Positions 8,682 through 16,658 of a DNA stretch of 64,000 nt are shown one piece after another (position 1 is the first letter of the stretch; each line of letters starts with the position of its first letter). The position numbers and the translations under genes were made by a program. The notes beneath the pieces were generated by a model. That model was not told the origin of the DNA. It ran no database searches and was given only the letters and a program-made list of their open reading frames with translations. The DNA is from JBBQLG01 sp964251665 (GTDB lineage: Bacteria; Bacteroidota; Bacteroidia; Cytophagales; Spirosomataceae): assembly GCA_964251665.1 (NCBI GenBank), contig CAXUKO010000002.1, positions 62,001 through 126,000 on the forward strand, read 5' to 3'.

Positions 8682-9712
8682 AGAAGTACAATATCATTTG
8701 CATTGGCAACTTCGACGTTCTGTTCACGGAGTCGCTTTGTTAACTCACCCGACGAAATACGCGTTCGCGCCACGGCAACTGTTGCGCTGTCTTGAGTCAG
8801 AATCTCAACGACTTCGCCGGTTTCAAACTCACCCGGTACCGACACTACACCCACGGCAAGGAGGCTCCGGCGCTGCTGTAGGGCCCGCACGGCTCCCGCG
8901 TCAACCACCAGCCGTCCGGTAACTAAACTACCGCTGCCGAGCCACCGATTACGCGCGGATACCGCGTTGGTGACAGCCGTGAATACGGTACCGGTTTCGC
9001 CTTTCAGCGCCTGACCGATGGCATCTGGCGTGTTCAGACCAAAAATAACAACCCGGATACCCATACGGGTGGCCAGTTTTGCGAAGGTGAGTTTTGACGC
9101 CATGCCGCCCAGTCCCAGCGATGATTTATCGGTTCGGACGACACCAAACACAGCCTCGTCAAACCGGTCGACCTGGCGGATGATTTGTCCGCTGGCATCC
9201 AGTAAGCCGCCAACGGAGGTACAAAGCATCAGGGCTTCGGCCCCGAAACCCACCGCAATCAGGGTCGCTAATTCATCATTATCCGAAAATTTGAGTTCGC
9301 GGTTGCTGACTACATCGTTCTCGTTGGCAATCGGAATAATACCGTTGGCCCAGAGTTCGTCGTACGTTTGTTTGAGTTGCAGAAACTGGTCGCGGCTGGC
9401 GAAATGGTGACGTTCGCACAGGCTCTGTGCCACGGCAATGCCATAAACGGCAAAGAAACGACTGTAAATACCAATTAGTAACGGGTTGCCCACAGCAGCA
9501 GCGGCTTTGCGCTGAGTGAGGTCGCCCCGGTAGTCGCGGATGAGTGCCTGACCGGCACCCACCGCTCCGGACGATACCAGCACAATGCGGTAATGCGGTT
9601 GCAGCGCTGACACCTGCCGGGCAATGTCAACCAGTACAGGTTCGTTGGGTTCGCCGGTGGGTTTGGTAATCGACGCCGTGCCAAATTTCAGGACAAGAAC
9701 GGGCTTGGTCAT
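8678..9712 (-). CDS. proB: Glutamate 5-kinase
   Basis: 344 residues from ATG at 9712, where MTKPVLVLKFGTASIT begins the amino-acid-kinase fold; the ORF upstream to 9787 is not conserved. It phosphorylates glutamate on the gamma carboxyl, the committed and usually proline-inhibited step. VLVSSGAVGAG and ANENDVVSNRELKFSDND are the substrate motifs, LGLGGMASKL follows in the ATP half. A PUA-type C-terminal domain (from about residue 265, RLVVDAGAVRAL onward) is present, as in the E. coli enzyme. It lies directly upstream of proA with an ATGA overlap. Confidence 0.95.
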   Translation of the reverse strand: MTKPVLVLKFGTASITKPTGEPNEPVLVDIARQVSALQPHYRIVLVSSGAVGAGQALIRDYRGDLTQRKAAAAVGNPLLIGIYSRFFAVYGIAVAQSLCERHHFASRDQFLQLKQTYDELWANGIIPIANENDVVSNRELKFSDNDELATLIAVGFGAEALMLCTSVGGLLDASGQIIRQVDRFDEAVFGVVRTDKSSLGLGGMASKLTFAKLATRMGIRVVIFGLNTPDAIGQALKGETGTVFTAVTNAVSARNRWLGSGSLVTGRLVVDAGAVRALQQRRSLLAVGVVSVPGEFETGEVVEILTQDSATVAVARTRISSGELTKRLREQNVEVANANDIVLL

Positions 9713-9793
9713 GCGGCAAAGGTAAAACGGTTTGTGATTTATCGTTCGTGGTTCGTTGGCAGGGAGCCACAAATCAGCCAACCACAAACCCGT

Positions 9794-10423
9794 CTAATCT
9801 TCGGCGTGGTTTTTGAAGAGGTGTTCGAGCACCGGCTCGGTGAAGCGGGCCTTTTTTCGGAGGGCGTTTTTCAGGCGTTTGAGGTACTCTGATTTTGGTA
9901 TCTCAACGGCCCCAAACCGCCGGACATTGTCGTTGATAAACTGCGTATCCAGCAAACTGAACTGCTGTTCCCGCAGCATCAGGACCAAATAATGAAAAGC
10001 CACCTTGGAGGCATTGCTGACATGGTGAAACATGGACTCGCCGAAGAACGCCGAGCCGAGCGATACGCCGTACAGGCCACCCACCAAGGCATTATCCACG
10101 TAGGTTTCTACGCTGTGAGCCAGCCCCATACGGTGCAGATCGGTGTAGGCGGCCACAATCTCGTCCGAAATCCAGGTGCTGTCGTCATCGCTGCGGGGGG
10201 CCGCGCAGGCACGCATGACCTGCTCGAAGTTGGCATTGATACGAATATCGAACTGACGTTTGTTCAGCACCGGCCGCAGCGATTTGGCGGGTTTGTAGGT
10301 GTCGAGCGGGATAACGGCGCGGGGGTCGGGCGAGTACCAGTACAGGGTCCCGTCGGCATCGGCCATTGGAAAGATACCGTTTATATAACCGTAGATGAGG
10401 TCGTCGGCGGTGAGCTTATGCAT
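9794..10423 (-). CDS. aat: Leucyl/phenylalanyl-tRNA--protein transferase
   Basis: 210 residues from ATG at 10423 (MHKLTADDLIYGYINGIFPM); the upstream ORF extension is low-complexity and unlikely to be coding. The enzyme attaches Leu or Phe from aminoacyl-tRNA to proteins with N-terminal Lys or Arg, marking them for ClpAP via the N-end rule. Diagnostic segments are GIFPMAD, YWYSPDPRAVIPLD, SVETY, GGLYGVSLGSAFFGESMFH and LLDTQF at the usual spacing. It lies 81 bases upstream of proB on the same strand. Confidence 0.95.
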   Translation of the reverse strand: MHKLTADDLIYGYINGIFPMADADGTLYWYSPDPRAVIPLDTYKPAKSLRPVLNKRQFDIRINANFEQVMRACAAPRSDDDSTWISDEIVAAYTDLHRMGLAHSVETYVDNALVGGLYGVSLGSAFFGESMFHHVSNASKVAFHYLVLMLREQQFSLLDTQFINDNVRRFGAVEIPKSEYLKRLKNALRKKARFTEPVLEHLFKNHAED

Positions 10424-10696
10424 AAGGGGCGAAATGACCGGTGACTGACAAATATATAGAAAAAACGGGGGAAGCGGGCAAGCGGCTGCGCCCGGGATTG
10501 CTGCTAAAATCAGGCCCTGGCGTCGAACCATTTCCAAAAAAAAGCGTTAGTTTATTGCACGTACAAGACGATTTATCTAACATTGTCTCGTTAATACAGT
10601 CACTCCAACGGCAGCGATGATCAATACGGTTTACATACCGACCTTTTTTCACACCACGCCCTTTAGTCGGAGGCCCGTAAGGGTCATGTAATGTTG

Positions 10697-10713
10697 TTTG
10701 CCCACGTGGCAAA
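10697..10713. promoter_or_regulatory. Possible operator upstream of the arginine GNAT gene
   Basis: TTTGCC at 10697-10702 and GGCAAA at 10708-10713 form a perfect six-base inverted repeat around CACGT. It lies in the 397-base divergent region between aat (start 10423) and the arginine-locus GNAT gene, about 110 bases before the latter. The size and symmetry suit a dimeric regulator; no regulator is identified. The rest of this intergenic region shows nothing that I can support. Confidence 0.25.
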
Positions 10714-10820
10714 TGTATTCCGCTGTTTCCCAACCCACGTACTTATTTTTTCACTGACCGACGCGGATCGAGATGTCTCCGCTTGAGGCAACTGTTGTTT
10801 ACGACAGCCGTTTCCCGAAA

Positions 10821-11528
10821 ATGACAATGATCAATCAGGAAGTAGTTAACGATCAATATATTGTTCAGGTCGCCAATGAGAATCATCTCCGGCTGGCCGA
10901 CACCATCTGCCAGGAAATGGAGCGGAGTGCGCAGGCCCGCGGAACCGGCATTGCCAAGCGTTCGCCCATTTACATTATGGAAAAAATGCTTGAGGGCAAA
11001 GCCATCGTCGCCACGACGCTGACCGGCGAGTGGGTTGGCTTCTGCTACATCGAAACGTGGGAACACGGTAAGTTCGTGGCCAACTCCGGCCTGATCGTGC
11101 ATCCTGACCACCGTAAAAGCGGTATCGCTACGCGCATCAAACACCGGGCATTCGACCTGTCGCGGAGCCGGTTTCCAGACGCTAAGATCATTGGTCTGAC
11201 GACGAACCTAGCGGTCATGAAAATCAACTCTGATCTGGGTTATGAACCGGTGACCTTCAGCGAGTTGCCAGCCGATGATGCCTTCTGGAAAGGCTGTTCG
11301 AGCTGCGTGAACTACGATATTCTGACCCGGACCAGCCGCAAGCACTGTCTCTGCACGGGTATGCTGTATAATCCCGAAGAAAAGAAGCAGGAGGAGAAGA
11401 ACGAGAAGTGGAATTTCCTGAAAGAATCCAAGCTCTATGAGCGCTGGATGCGGCTGAAACAGTCGGTGTTGCTGCGCATTCAGGACCGGCAGAAACACCG
11501 CAAGCCGGAAGAGATGGAAGTGGTATAG
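10821..11528 (+). CDS. GNAT N-acetyltransferase of the arginine locus
   Basis: About 235 residues; ATG at 10821 (MTMINQEVVNDQYIV) looks best, with an alternative at 10773. The GNAT core contains IVHPDHRKSGIATRIK, the acyl-CoA loop. It is followed by an unusual Cys-bearing segment (GCSSCVNYD, then CLCTGMLYNP) and a charged, probably helical tail. Genes like this head arginine clusters of Cytophagales, so I infer a role as N-acetyl- or N-succinylglutamate synthase, the first step of the pathway; that is not proven by sequence. argG follows on the same strand, but a terminator-like hairpin lies between. Confidence 0.75.
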   Translation: MTMINQEVVNDQYIVQVANENHLRLADTICQEMERSAQARGTGIAKRSPIYIMEKMLEGKAIVATTLTGEWVGFCYIETWEHGKFVANSGLIVHPDHRKSGIATRIKHRAFDLSRSRFPDAKIIGLTTNLAVMKINSDLGYEPVTFSELPADDAFWKGCSSCVNYDILTRTSRKHCLCTGMLYNPEEKKQEEKNEKWNFLKESKLYERWMRLKQSVLLRIQDRQKHRKPEEMEVV

Positions 11529-11555
11529 ACACTGCCGATTACCGGCAAAGGGCGA

Positions 11556-11594
11556 AAAACATCCCGTCTGGCGGTTCGTCGGGCGGGATGTTTT
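11556..11594 (+). terminator. Hairpin between the GNAT gene and argG
   Basis: AAAACATCCCG (11556-11566) pairs perfectly with CGGGATGTTTT (11584-11594), 28 bases after the GNAT stop. An A-run before and a T-run after make it a good intrinsic terminator in either direction. It may act as a terminator or as an attenuator in front of argG. Confidence 0.65.
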
Positions 11595-11762
11595 ATGTTT
11601 GTACCGCTAACGGCGCTTACCGGTTCAGGCGCTGACGTTCAGCATCTATTGCTTTTGGTAAACAGGTGCTGTTTTCTTGATTCTATTTCCCGTCGACCGG
11701 ATTGGAAAGTATACAACCCAATAAAGGCGGTCTCTCTTTTTATCATAAACGTCTATTTATCA

Positions 11763-12959
11763 ATGGCTCAAAAAGTTGTTCTTGCATTTAGTGGCGGGTT
11801 AGACACCTCGTTCTGTGTTAAATATCTGTCGGAAGACAGAGGGTATGAGGTGTACTCTGTGCTGGTCGATACCGGTGGTTTTTCCGAAGCCGAACTCAAC
11901 GCAGTGGAAGAACGAGCGTATTCGCTGGGCGTAAAATCGCACGTGACCGTTACCAAAACGGATGATTATTACCAGCAATGCCTGAGGTTTCTGGTGTACG
12001 GCAACGTCCTGAAAAACAACACCTACCCCCTGTGTGTCAGTGCGGAACGCATTTTTCAGGCCATCGCCGTAGCCGAATACGCCAAAGAAATCGGTGCAAC
12101 GGCCATTGCCCACGGCTCTACCGGAGCGGGAAATGATCAGGTTCGTTTTGATATGGCCTTTCGGATTATTATGCCGGAAGCCGAAATCATTACCCCCATC
12201 CGTGACCTGAAATTATCGCGCGAAGCCGAGATTGATTATCTGAAAGCCAAAGGCGTTGAGCAGGAATGGCATAAAGCCGCCTACTCGATTAATAAAGGGT
12301 TGTGGGGAACATCGGTGGGCGGTAAGGAAACCCTGACTTCTGATCAGTTTCTGCCCGAATCCGCCTGGCCAACGCAGATCAGCAAGACCGAGCCGGAGCA
12401 GATTACGCTGCACTTTACCCACGGCGAACTGGTAGGCATCAATGATGAAACCTTTGCTACACCCGTTGGGGCCATTCAGAAGCTGACGGAACTGGCCGGG
12501 CCGTTTGGCATTGGCCGCGATATTCACATTGGCGATACCATCATCGGCATCAAGGGTCGGGTCGGTTTTGAAGCTCCGGCTCCGCTGATTATCATCCGGG
12601 CGCACCACACCCTCGAAAAACACGTGCTCACCAAGTGGCAGCAATACTGGAAAGAGCAGCTCGGTAACTCGTACGGGACCATGCTGCACGAAGGGCAGTT
12701 TATGGACCCTGTGATGCGCAATATCGAAACGTTCCTGGCTGATACGCAGGCTCACGTAACGGGCAAGGTACATGTCATGCTGGCACCCTACCGGTTTCAG
12801 GTGCTGGGCGTCGCGTCGGAGTATGACCTCATGTCGGCTAAGTTTGGCTCCTACGGCGAGATGAATAATGCCTGGACGGGCGACGACGTACGGGGCTTCT
12901 CGAAAGTGGCATCGAATCAGGTGATGATCTACGAGAAAGTAAGCGGACGTAACTATTAG
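11763..12959 (+). CDS. argG: Argininosuccinate synthase
   Basis: 398 residues from ATG at 11763 (MAQKVVLAFSGGLDTSF); the longer ORF from 11595 reads through the terminator and leader and is not credible. The enzyme joins citrulline and aspartate using ATP in the penultimate step of arginine synthesis. The SGGLDTS PP-loop at residues 10-16 binds ATP; AHGSTGAGNDQVRFD and the SINKGLWGTSVGG segment are the citrulline/aspartate binding regions. A leader of about 170 bases separates it from the hairpin upstream. argC, normally close, is displaced 4.7 kb downstream. Confidence 0.97.
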   Translation: MAQKVVLAFSGGLDTSFCVKYLSEDRGYEVYSVLVDTGGFSEAELNAVEERAYSLGVKSHVTVTKTDDYYQQCLRFLVYGNVLKNNTYPLCVSAERIFQAIAVAEYAKEIGATAIAHGSTGAGNDQVRFDMAFRIIMPEAEIITPIRDLKLSREAEIDYLKAKGVEQEWHKAAYSINKGLWGTSVGGKETLTSDQFLPESAWPTQISKTEPEQITLHFTHGELVGINDETFATPVGAIQKLTELAGPFGIGRDIHIGDTIIGIKGRVGFEAPAPLIIIRAHHTLEKHVLTKWQQYWKEQLGNSYGTMLHEGQFMDPVMRNIETFLADTQAHVTGKVHVMLAPYRFQVLGVASEYDLMSAKFGSYGEMNNAWTGDDVRGFSKVASNQVMIYEKVSGRNY

Positions 12960-12985
12960 TTCCGGTACACTGACCGTGTTTTATT

Positions 12986-13029
12986 GGCTCCCGGCGCAAA
13001 CTGGTTAATTCCAGCCTACGCCGGGAGCC
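12986..13029 (+). terminator. Terminator after argG
   Basis: GGCTCCCGGCG (12986-12996) pairs perfectly with CGCCGGGAGCC (13019-13029), 26 bases after the argG stop, followed by GTTTGTT. An inner CTGG/CCAG pair could extend the fold. This makes it likely that argG transcription does not reach argC. Confidence 0.7.
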
Positions 13030-13071
13030 GTTTGTTAACTGCTGCTCTATAACCGGCGCGGGCACGGAGGC

Positions 13072-13191
13072 TCACCGCATTGTCAGGAATACCTTTTCGT
13101 GCTTCATAGCCACCTGAATCCTGGCAAACAAGGACTTGAAAGCAGGCCGGGACGTGCCGCCCGCAATGGTGTTGCCGTCCAGCTGAGTGCC
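13072..13191 (-). pseudogene. Detached C-terminal remnant of a DUF5675 gene
   Basis: Reading leftward, an open frame of about 39 codons ends at the TGA at 13072-13074. It begins GTQLDGNTIAGGTSR and continues PAFKSLFARIQVAMKHEK. This has the shape of the C-terminus of DUF5675 proteins as I know them (a G-T-like turn, N-S-R-x-A-F, then a helix and a K-hydrophobic end). The DUF5675 gene at 14599-14901 stops exactly before this part would begin. I therefore read it as the displaced 3' end of that gene, now following the GIY-YIG gene. It has no start of its own. The match is by eye. Confidence 0.5.
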
Positions 13192-13192
13192 C

Positions 13193-14114
13193 TTAGAGAT
13201 TTGGCCTTTCCCACTTATAACCATTTGCGTGCCTGCTTTCCCCTTTTACTACTTTGAGTATTCCGGCCCTTGTCGTTCCGGTAGCTATTGAGGCTTCCTT
13301 GATGCTATCCCACTGTTTAATTAAATTACCGCTTAAATCAAGCTGAGAAACAGGCTTTTTGTTGGGCGAGGTTTCACTGTTTTTCTTTCGCTGCTCTGGC
13401 GTTGCTGGCACCCCCTTGTTTACAGGTGGCTTGCCAAGTCGGGCCAATCGTTGCTTTCTCCTTGTTTCTGCGCTGACCTTTTTGCCCAAGAACTTGCCCA
13501 TGTTTAAGGCAGATATCCGGGCTCTACGTTCGTCAGTAAAAATTAAAGCCCCCTTTTCATCGTACTTTGAAGCAATATTTAAAGGTGGGGTGCCGTCGAT
13601 TTTTAACCACAAAAATCCGCTTGATGAAAGCCCTTTGCCTTGAACACGGCAAATGTTACTGTGGCTACCATTAACCGCCTTTGCTGCCTCAAGACAACCG
13701 GCAAAGGTTTGTATATAATTGCCTTGTAAATCATATTGAGCATATGGGGTCATAATTGCCTTATTTGCTTTTCCCCTGAAATGCTTTGCAATTTTTTCTT
13801 TGACTGAATTGGGTAGCCGATCCGTGCCTAATCCGCCGTTGTCTCCATTGTACAACTTGTGCCCCCCATGCTTTCATTTGGCTTATCCAATACATCTCCC
13901 AAAATTGCCATTCTGTGACTGGTACAATATCAAGCACTTCTATTACAGGCTCAAGACCCAATTTTTTTAAATTAAAAACCCATTGAGATTTGCGGGTGTT
14001 TTCATGTTTGCGCAAATGAAGTTTAAGTCTGAGCTTCAAATTATTGGCCTTGCCAACGTAGCGGACGACTCCATTTCTTGGGTCTGATAATGTGTAAATG
14101 TGCGTAGTGTCCAT
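13193..14114 (-). pseudogene. GIY-YIG homing-type endonuclease with NUMOD repeats, frameshifted
   Basis: Two overlapping frames together encode one protein of about 306 residues. The N-terminal frame (14114 to about 13868) holds the GIY-YIG-like core (HIYTLSDPRNGVVRYVGKA, spaced R, then FWEMYWISQMKAWG). A run of six G (C at 13862-13867 on the + strand) then shifts the frame; with five G the reading would be KAWGHKLYNGDNGGLG, joining smoothly to the 13193-13855 frame. The rest contains NUMOD-like DNA-binding repeats (AQYDLQGNYIQTFAG; SQLDLSGNLIKQWDSIKEA) and a KRRKQRLARLG-type NUMOD3 motif region. Such proteins cut a recipient allele to spread by homing. The shift may be real, phase-variable or a sequencing error. 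Confidence 0.85.
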
Positions 14115-14156
14115 TCCCCTAATGTAGTAAAAGACACTACAAGAGACAAGGAAACA

Positions 14157-14585
14157 TCAGGCTTTTACCACATTAAGCCAAGCCTTACCACCCTTTCTTA
14201 GTACCGGAAAGACAAGCCCTTCAATCCTGTTTACGGCATCACCTGAACGCCAGCCGACACCGGCTTTACCCGGCTCCAGCGTTGTTACGGGTGCTATACA
14301 GCCTTCTAATTGCGGATGTTTACCATCTTTACCCATTGCCCAGTTTGCTTCGTGCAGTTCGCACATAGAACGACCAGGCACATTATTGACCAGTAAGCAT
14401 GGGCCGTGTTTTGGAGATTCGTAACGAGTAAGCAGGTATCGACCTTCCGGTATGCAGCTGGTTTTTCGCTTGTTGTCTTTCCATGGCAACTCAATCGAAT
14501 GGCAAATAGAAGCCGGGCCAATGCTAATGATACCATTGGTGCCGTTTGGGTAGTAAGTGCGTCTTAAGGTTAATTCGAGTTCCAT
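14157..14585 (-). CDS. DUF5675 family protein (copy A)
   Basis: 142 residues, start ATG at 14585. The order MELELTLRRTYYPNGTNG, then CHSIELPW, IPEGRYLLTRYES, LLVNNVPGR, ELHEANW and the conserved HPQLEGCIAP match the DUF5675 fold, a domain of unknown function frequent in prophage and cell-wall-hydrolase neighbourhoods. This copy is complete, unlike copy B 13 bases upstream. It sits between copy B and the GIY-YIG endonuclease, and I infer it moved with that endonuclease. Confidence 0.8.
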   Translation of the reverse strand: MELELTLRRTYYPNGTNGIISIGPASICHSIELPWKDNKRKTSCIPEGRYLLTRYESPKHGPCLLVNNVPGRSMCELHEANWAMGKDGKHPQLEGCIAPVTTLEPGKAGVGWRSGDAVNRIEGLVFPVLRKGGKAWLNVVKA

Positions 14586-14598
14586 GTCCCTGTTAATT

Positions 14599-14901
14599 TT
14601 AGTTTACTGTATCCCCCACAACGTTGCCGGAGTGAATGCGGATACCAATAAATCCCGGTACATTCTGAGCTAACGGCAGGAGTTTCCGGAAGCGGTCCGA
14701 AAAACTGATTACCAGTTCATAACGCCCTCTCGGAATGGCCGTCTTACCGCGAATTTTTAACCGGCCGATTTCCGATAGCGGCATGGTCTGCAACAGTCCG
14801 CGATCAACGTCCTCCAGCGTAAAGCATTCAAACGCGCCATCAATGCTAAGTGAGCCGGGCGTGGCAATGGCATCCGGCTGGCGGGTAATAAGAAGTTCCA
14901 T
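14599..14901 (-). CDS. DUF5675 family protein (copy B), 3' truncated
   Basis: 100 residues starting at ATG 14901 (MELLITRQPDAIATPG). The N-terminal two thirds follow the family: SLSIDG, FECFTLEDVDRGL, AIPRGRYELVISFS, LAQNVPGFIGIRIHSGN. Family members continue with a D-T-E-G-C-hydrophobic motif; here the frame reads GDTVN and stops at 14601-14599. The missing last part seems to survive at 13072-13191. About 1.4 kb (copy A plus the endonuclease) lies between. Probably no longer functional. Confidence 0.7.
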   Translation of the reverse strand: MELLITRQPDAIATPGSLSIDGAFECFTLEDVDRGLLQTMPLSEIGRLKIRGKTAIPRGRYELVISFSDRFRKLLPLAQNVPGFIGIRIHSGNVVGDTVN

Positions 14902-14921
14902 ATGTGCAGGGCGAAAATGGA

Positions 14922-15002
14922 TTATGTGCCGTCAACGATAGTGGGTACGCTACCTGAGTTCTCCCGGTAGATAGCCTCCGTGTAGTCTGAGTTATCAGTC
15001 AT
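14922..15002 (-). CDS. Possible 26-residue peptide gene
   Basis: ATG at 15002 begins two bases after the stop of the lipase-like gene and runs 26 codons (MTDNSDYTEAIYRENSGSV, then PTIVDGT) to TAA at 14922; the next ORF starts 20 bases later. The tight placement inside a codirectional series is the main argument for it being real. It has no membrane segment or recognisable motif. Confidence 0.35.
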   Translation of the reverse strand: MTDNSDYTEAIYRENSGSVPTIVDGT

Positions 15003-15004
15003 TT

Positions 15005-16627
15005 TTAGTCTTCCTGCGTCAGCGTTTTGTCGGGCCAGGAAGACGGACTTAGCCGCAGCACACCCGAAAGCGAATCTGCTTTGCGGAGCGGTATCGAAAA
15101 CTTTTCATCCTGGAAGAGGGCATTTTGCCAGATTTTTCCCTGACCGTTCGAGTTGGTGGCAATGTTATCAGCTCCTTCATCCGCACCGGAAAGCCAGCTG
15201 TATTGAACAACATCATCCGCTAAAGACCCGCCCTCCCAGAACGTTTTCGCCTTCACCGTATCGACCCGTATCTCCAGGGTTTCACTGTAAATCGGTCGAA
15301 CGGGGTATTCATCATCCCAGAACATGTGTTTTTTTACCTGATTGGCCGTCACCCGCACGGAAAGCAGAAAATTCAGCGTTGGATCATTAGGGCGTGCCTT
15401 TTTTGAACTGAGAAAGATGGTATGCAGGAAAACGGATAAGGGGCTGGCGGCTTGCCCGGCCGTAAACCGATGGGCATTTTCGCAGGGGTCTTCCCGCCGG
15501 TCATGCAGAAAGACCGCACCCGCGCCCCGGACGGCTAACCGGAATTCTACATTATAATAGCCGTCATCCCCCACGCTTTTCGGATTGAGAATGGTCAGGT
15601 CGTCTAATGAAATAGCCACTTTAGTGTCGCCGAACAGAAACCGCTGAACGTTCTCGAACGACTGGTAGCTGTTAACGATTCCCTGGTCGCGGCTGCTGTG
15701 GGCGCGGTGTACATTGGCGGTAAAAGCGCCCTCAATAAACGCCCGATCCTGTTTAACCAGGCCGTCGCTGAAGTTGCCGGTAATGCGCCGTTGCTGCCCG
15801 CCCAGTACGTCATAAGCCGCGTGGTTGCTGCCAATGATGCAGAAGCAGCGGGCCGCCGGAAACGAATGTTCGCTTTTACCGGCCTTGCCAACCGTTCCCA
15901 GGCTGTTCAGTTGTTCTTCGTCCGTCAACCGCAGGTAGTCCCGCATCTGTTTATCGTAGAATATATCCGCACCGCCCGGTTTAAAGGCATTGACGACGAA
16001 CGACTCGAGAAAATCGGGGACGATACCAAGCTCAATGCCGCCGTGGGGGGAGCCCATCGTGACCAGTCGGTGAATCTTGCTTTTGGGATCGACGCCCGAT
16101 GCGGGGTACAAATTCTGAATCAGTGCCCGGCAAACCAGGCCACCCATCGAATGCGCTACCAGAATCACTTTAAATTCAGGATCTGACGTGTCGATATTAC
16201 AATCCTTAAACGCGGCCGGAATAGTCTCATCAATGAGTGTTCGCAAATCGTTGGCATGCTCGATGATGGGGCGCACGCGGCCGGTAACAATGTCCGTGTC
16301 GTAAAAACGGCTTATCCAGAGCGACCGGGTGGGGCTGAGTAACGGACGGCCTATGTTAATCGCGTCCTGTAGGGCTAATGCCAGTCCGCCATGCGAGGCA
16401 TCGACGTAGCCAAACTCTTTCATGAAGCGGATGAGCTGCCCTTCAAAGAGATCCAGTGAAACCCGGTCATCAATGGCTGTATCGGGCCGGGGCGGCTTGG
16501 GCCGCGACTCAACGGAGGTTTCGGCATACCCATAGTACAGGTCGTGGAATGTGTCCTCCCGGTCGGTTTTGGTGGGTGCGTATCCGCGAACGTAAATGAT
16601 TGGATAGAAAGGGGGTGTAAATGACAT
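15005..16627 (-). CDS. Lipase/esterase-like alpha/beta hydrolase
   Basis: 540 residues. The N-terminal half is an alpha/beta hydrolase: PIIYVRGYAP at the start (oxyanion strand), then VILVAHSMGGLVCRALI with the nucleophile Ser160 in A-H-S-M-G-G, then LVTMGSPHGG. No signal peptide is visible. The C-terminal half (about residues 330-540) has beta-rich, non-enzymatic character (VEFRLAVRGAGAVFL and similar) and may be a binding domain. The gene follows the GH19-like hydrolase by 31 bases. Such a pair could attack membrane and wall of another cell or serve in lysis; there is no direct evidence for secretion. Confidence 0.75.
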   Translation of the reverse strand: MSFTPPFYPIIYVRGYAPTKTDREDTFHDLYYGYAETSVESRPKPPRPDTAIDDRVSLDLFEGQLIRFMKEFGYVDASHGGLALALQDAINIGRPLLSPTRSLWISRFYDTDIVTGRVRPIIEHANDLRTLIDETIPAAFKDCNIDTSDPEFKVILVAHSMGGLVCRALIQNLYPASGVDPKSKIHRLVTMGSPHGGIELGIVPDFLESFVVNAFKPGGADIFYDKQMRDYLRLTDEEQLNSLGTVGKAGKSEHSFPAARCFCIIGSNHAAYDVLGGQQRRITGNFSDGLVKQDRAFIEGAFTANVHRAHSSRDQGIVNSYQSFENVQRFLFGDTKVAISLDDLTILNPKSVGDDGYYNVEFRLAVRGAGAVFLHDRREDPCENAHRFTAGQAASPLSVFLHTIFLSSKKARPNDPTLNFLLSVRVTANQVKKHMFWDDEYPVRPIYSETLEIRVDTVKAKTFWEGGSLADDVVQYSWLSGADEGADNIATNSNGQGKIWQNALFQDEKFSIPLRKADSLSGVLRLSPSSWPDKTLTQED

Positions 16628-16658
16628 AGGGCGAAAGGCTTTAGGGATAGTGTACCTG

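Noticed and set aside
11594..11601. TATGTTTG, a perfect TAnnTTTG, in front of argG
   Set aside because: It overlaps the arm of the terminator and no TTG lies 17-20 bases upstream.
12213..12773. 186-residue minus-strand ORF opposite argG
   Set aside because: Shadow of argG; composition and lack of motifs show no coding function.
12838..13065. 75-residue minus-strand ORF after argG
   Set aside because: It spans the argG end and its terminator and is mostly Arg/Ser/Pro, as expected for a non-coding frame.
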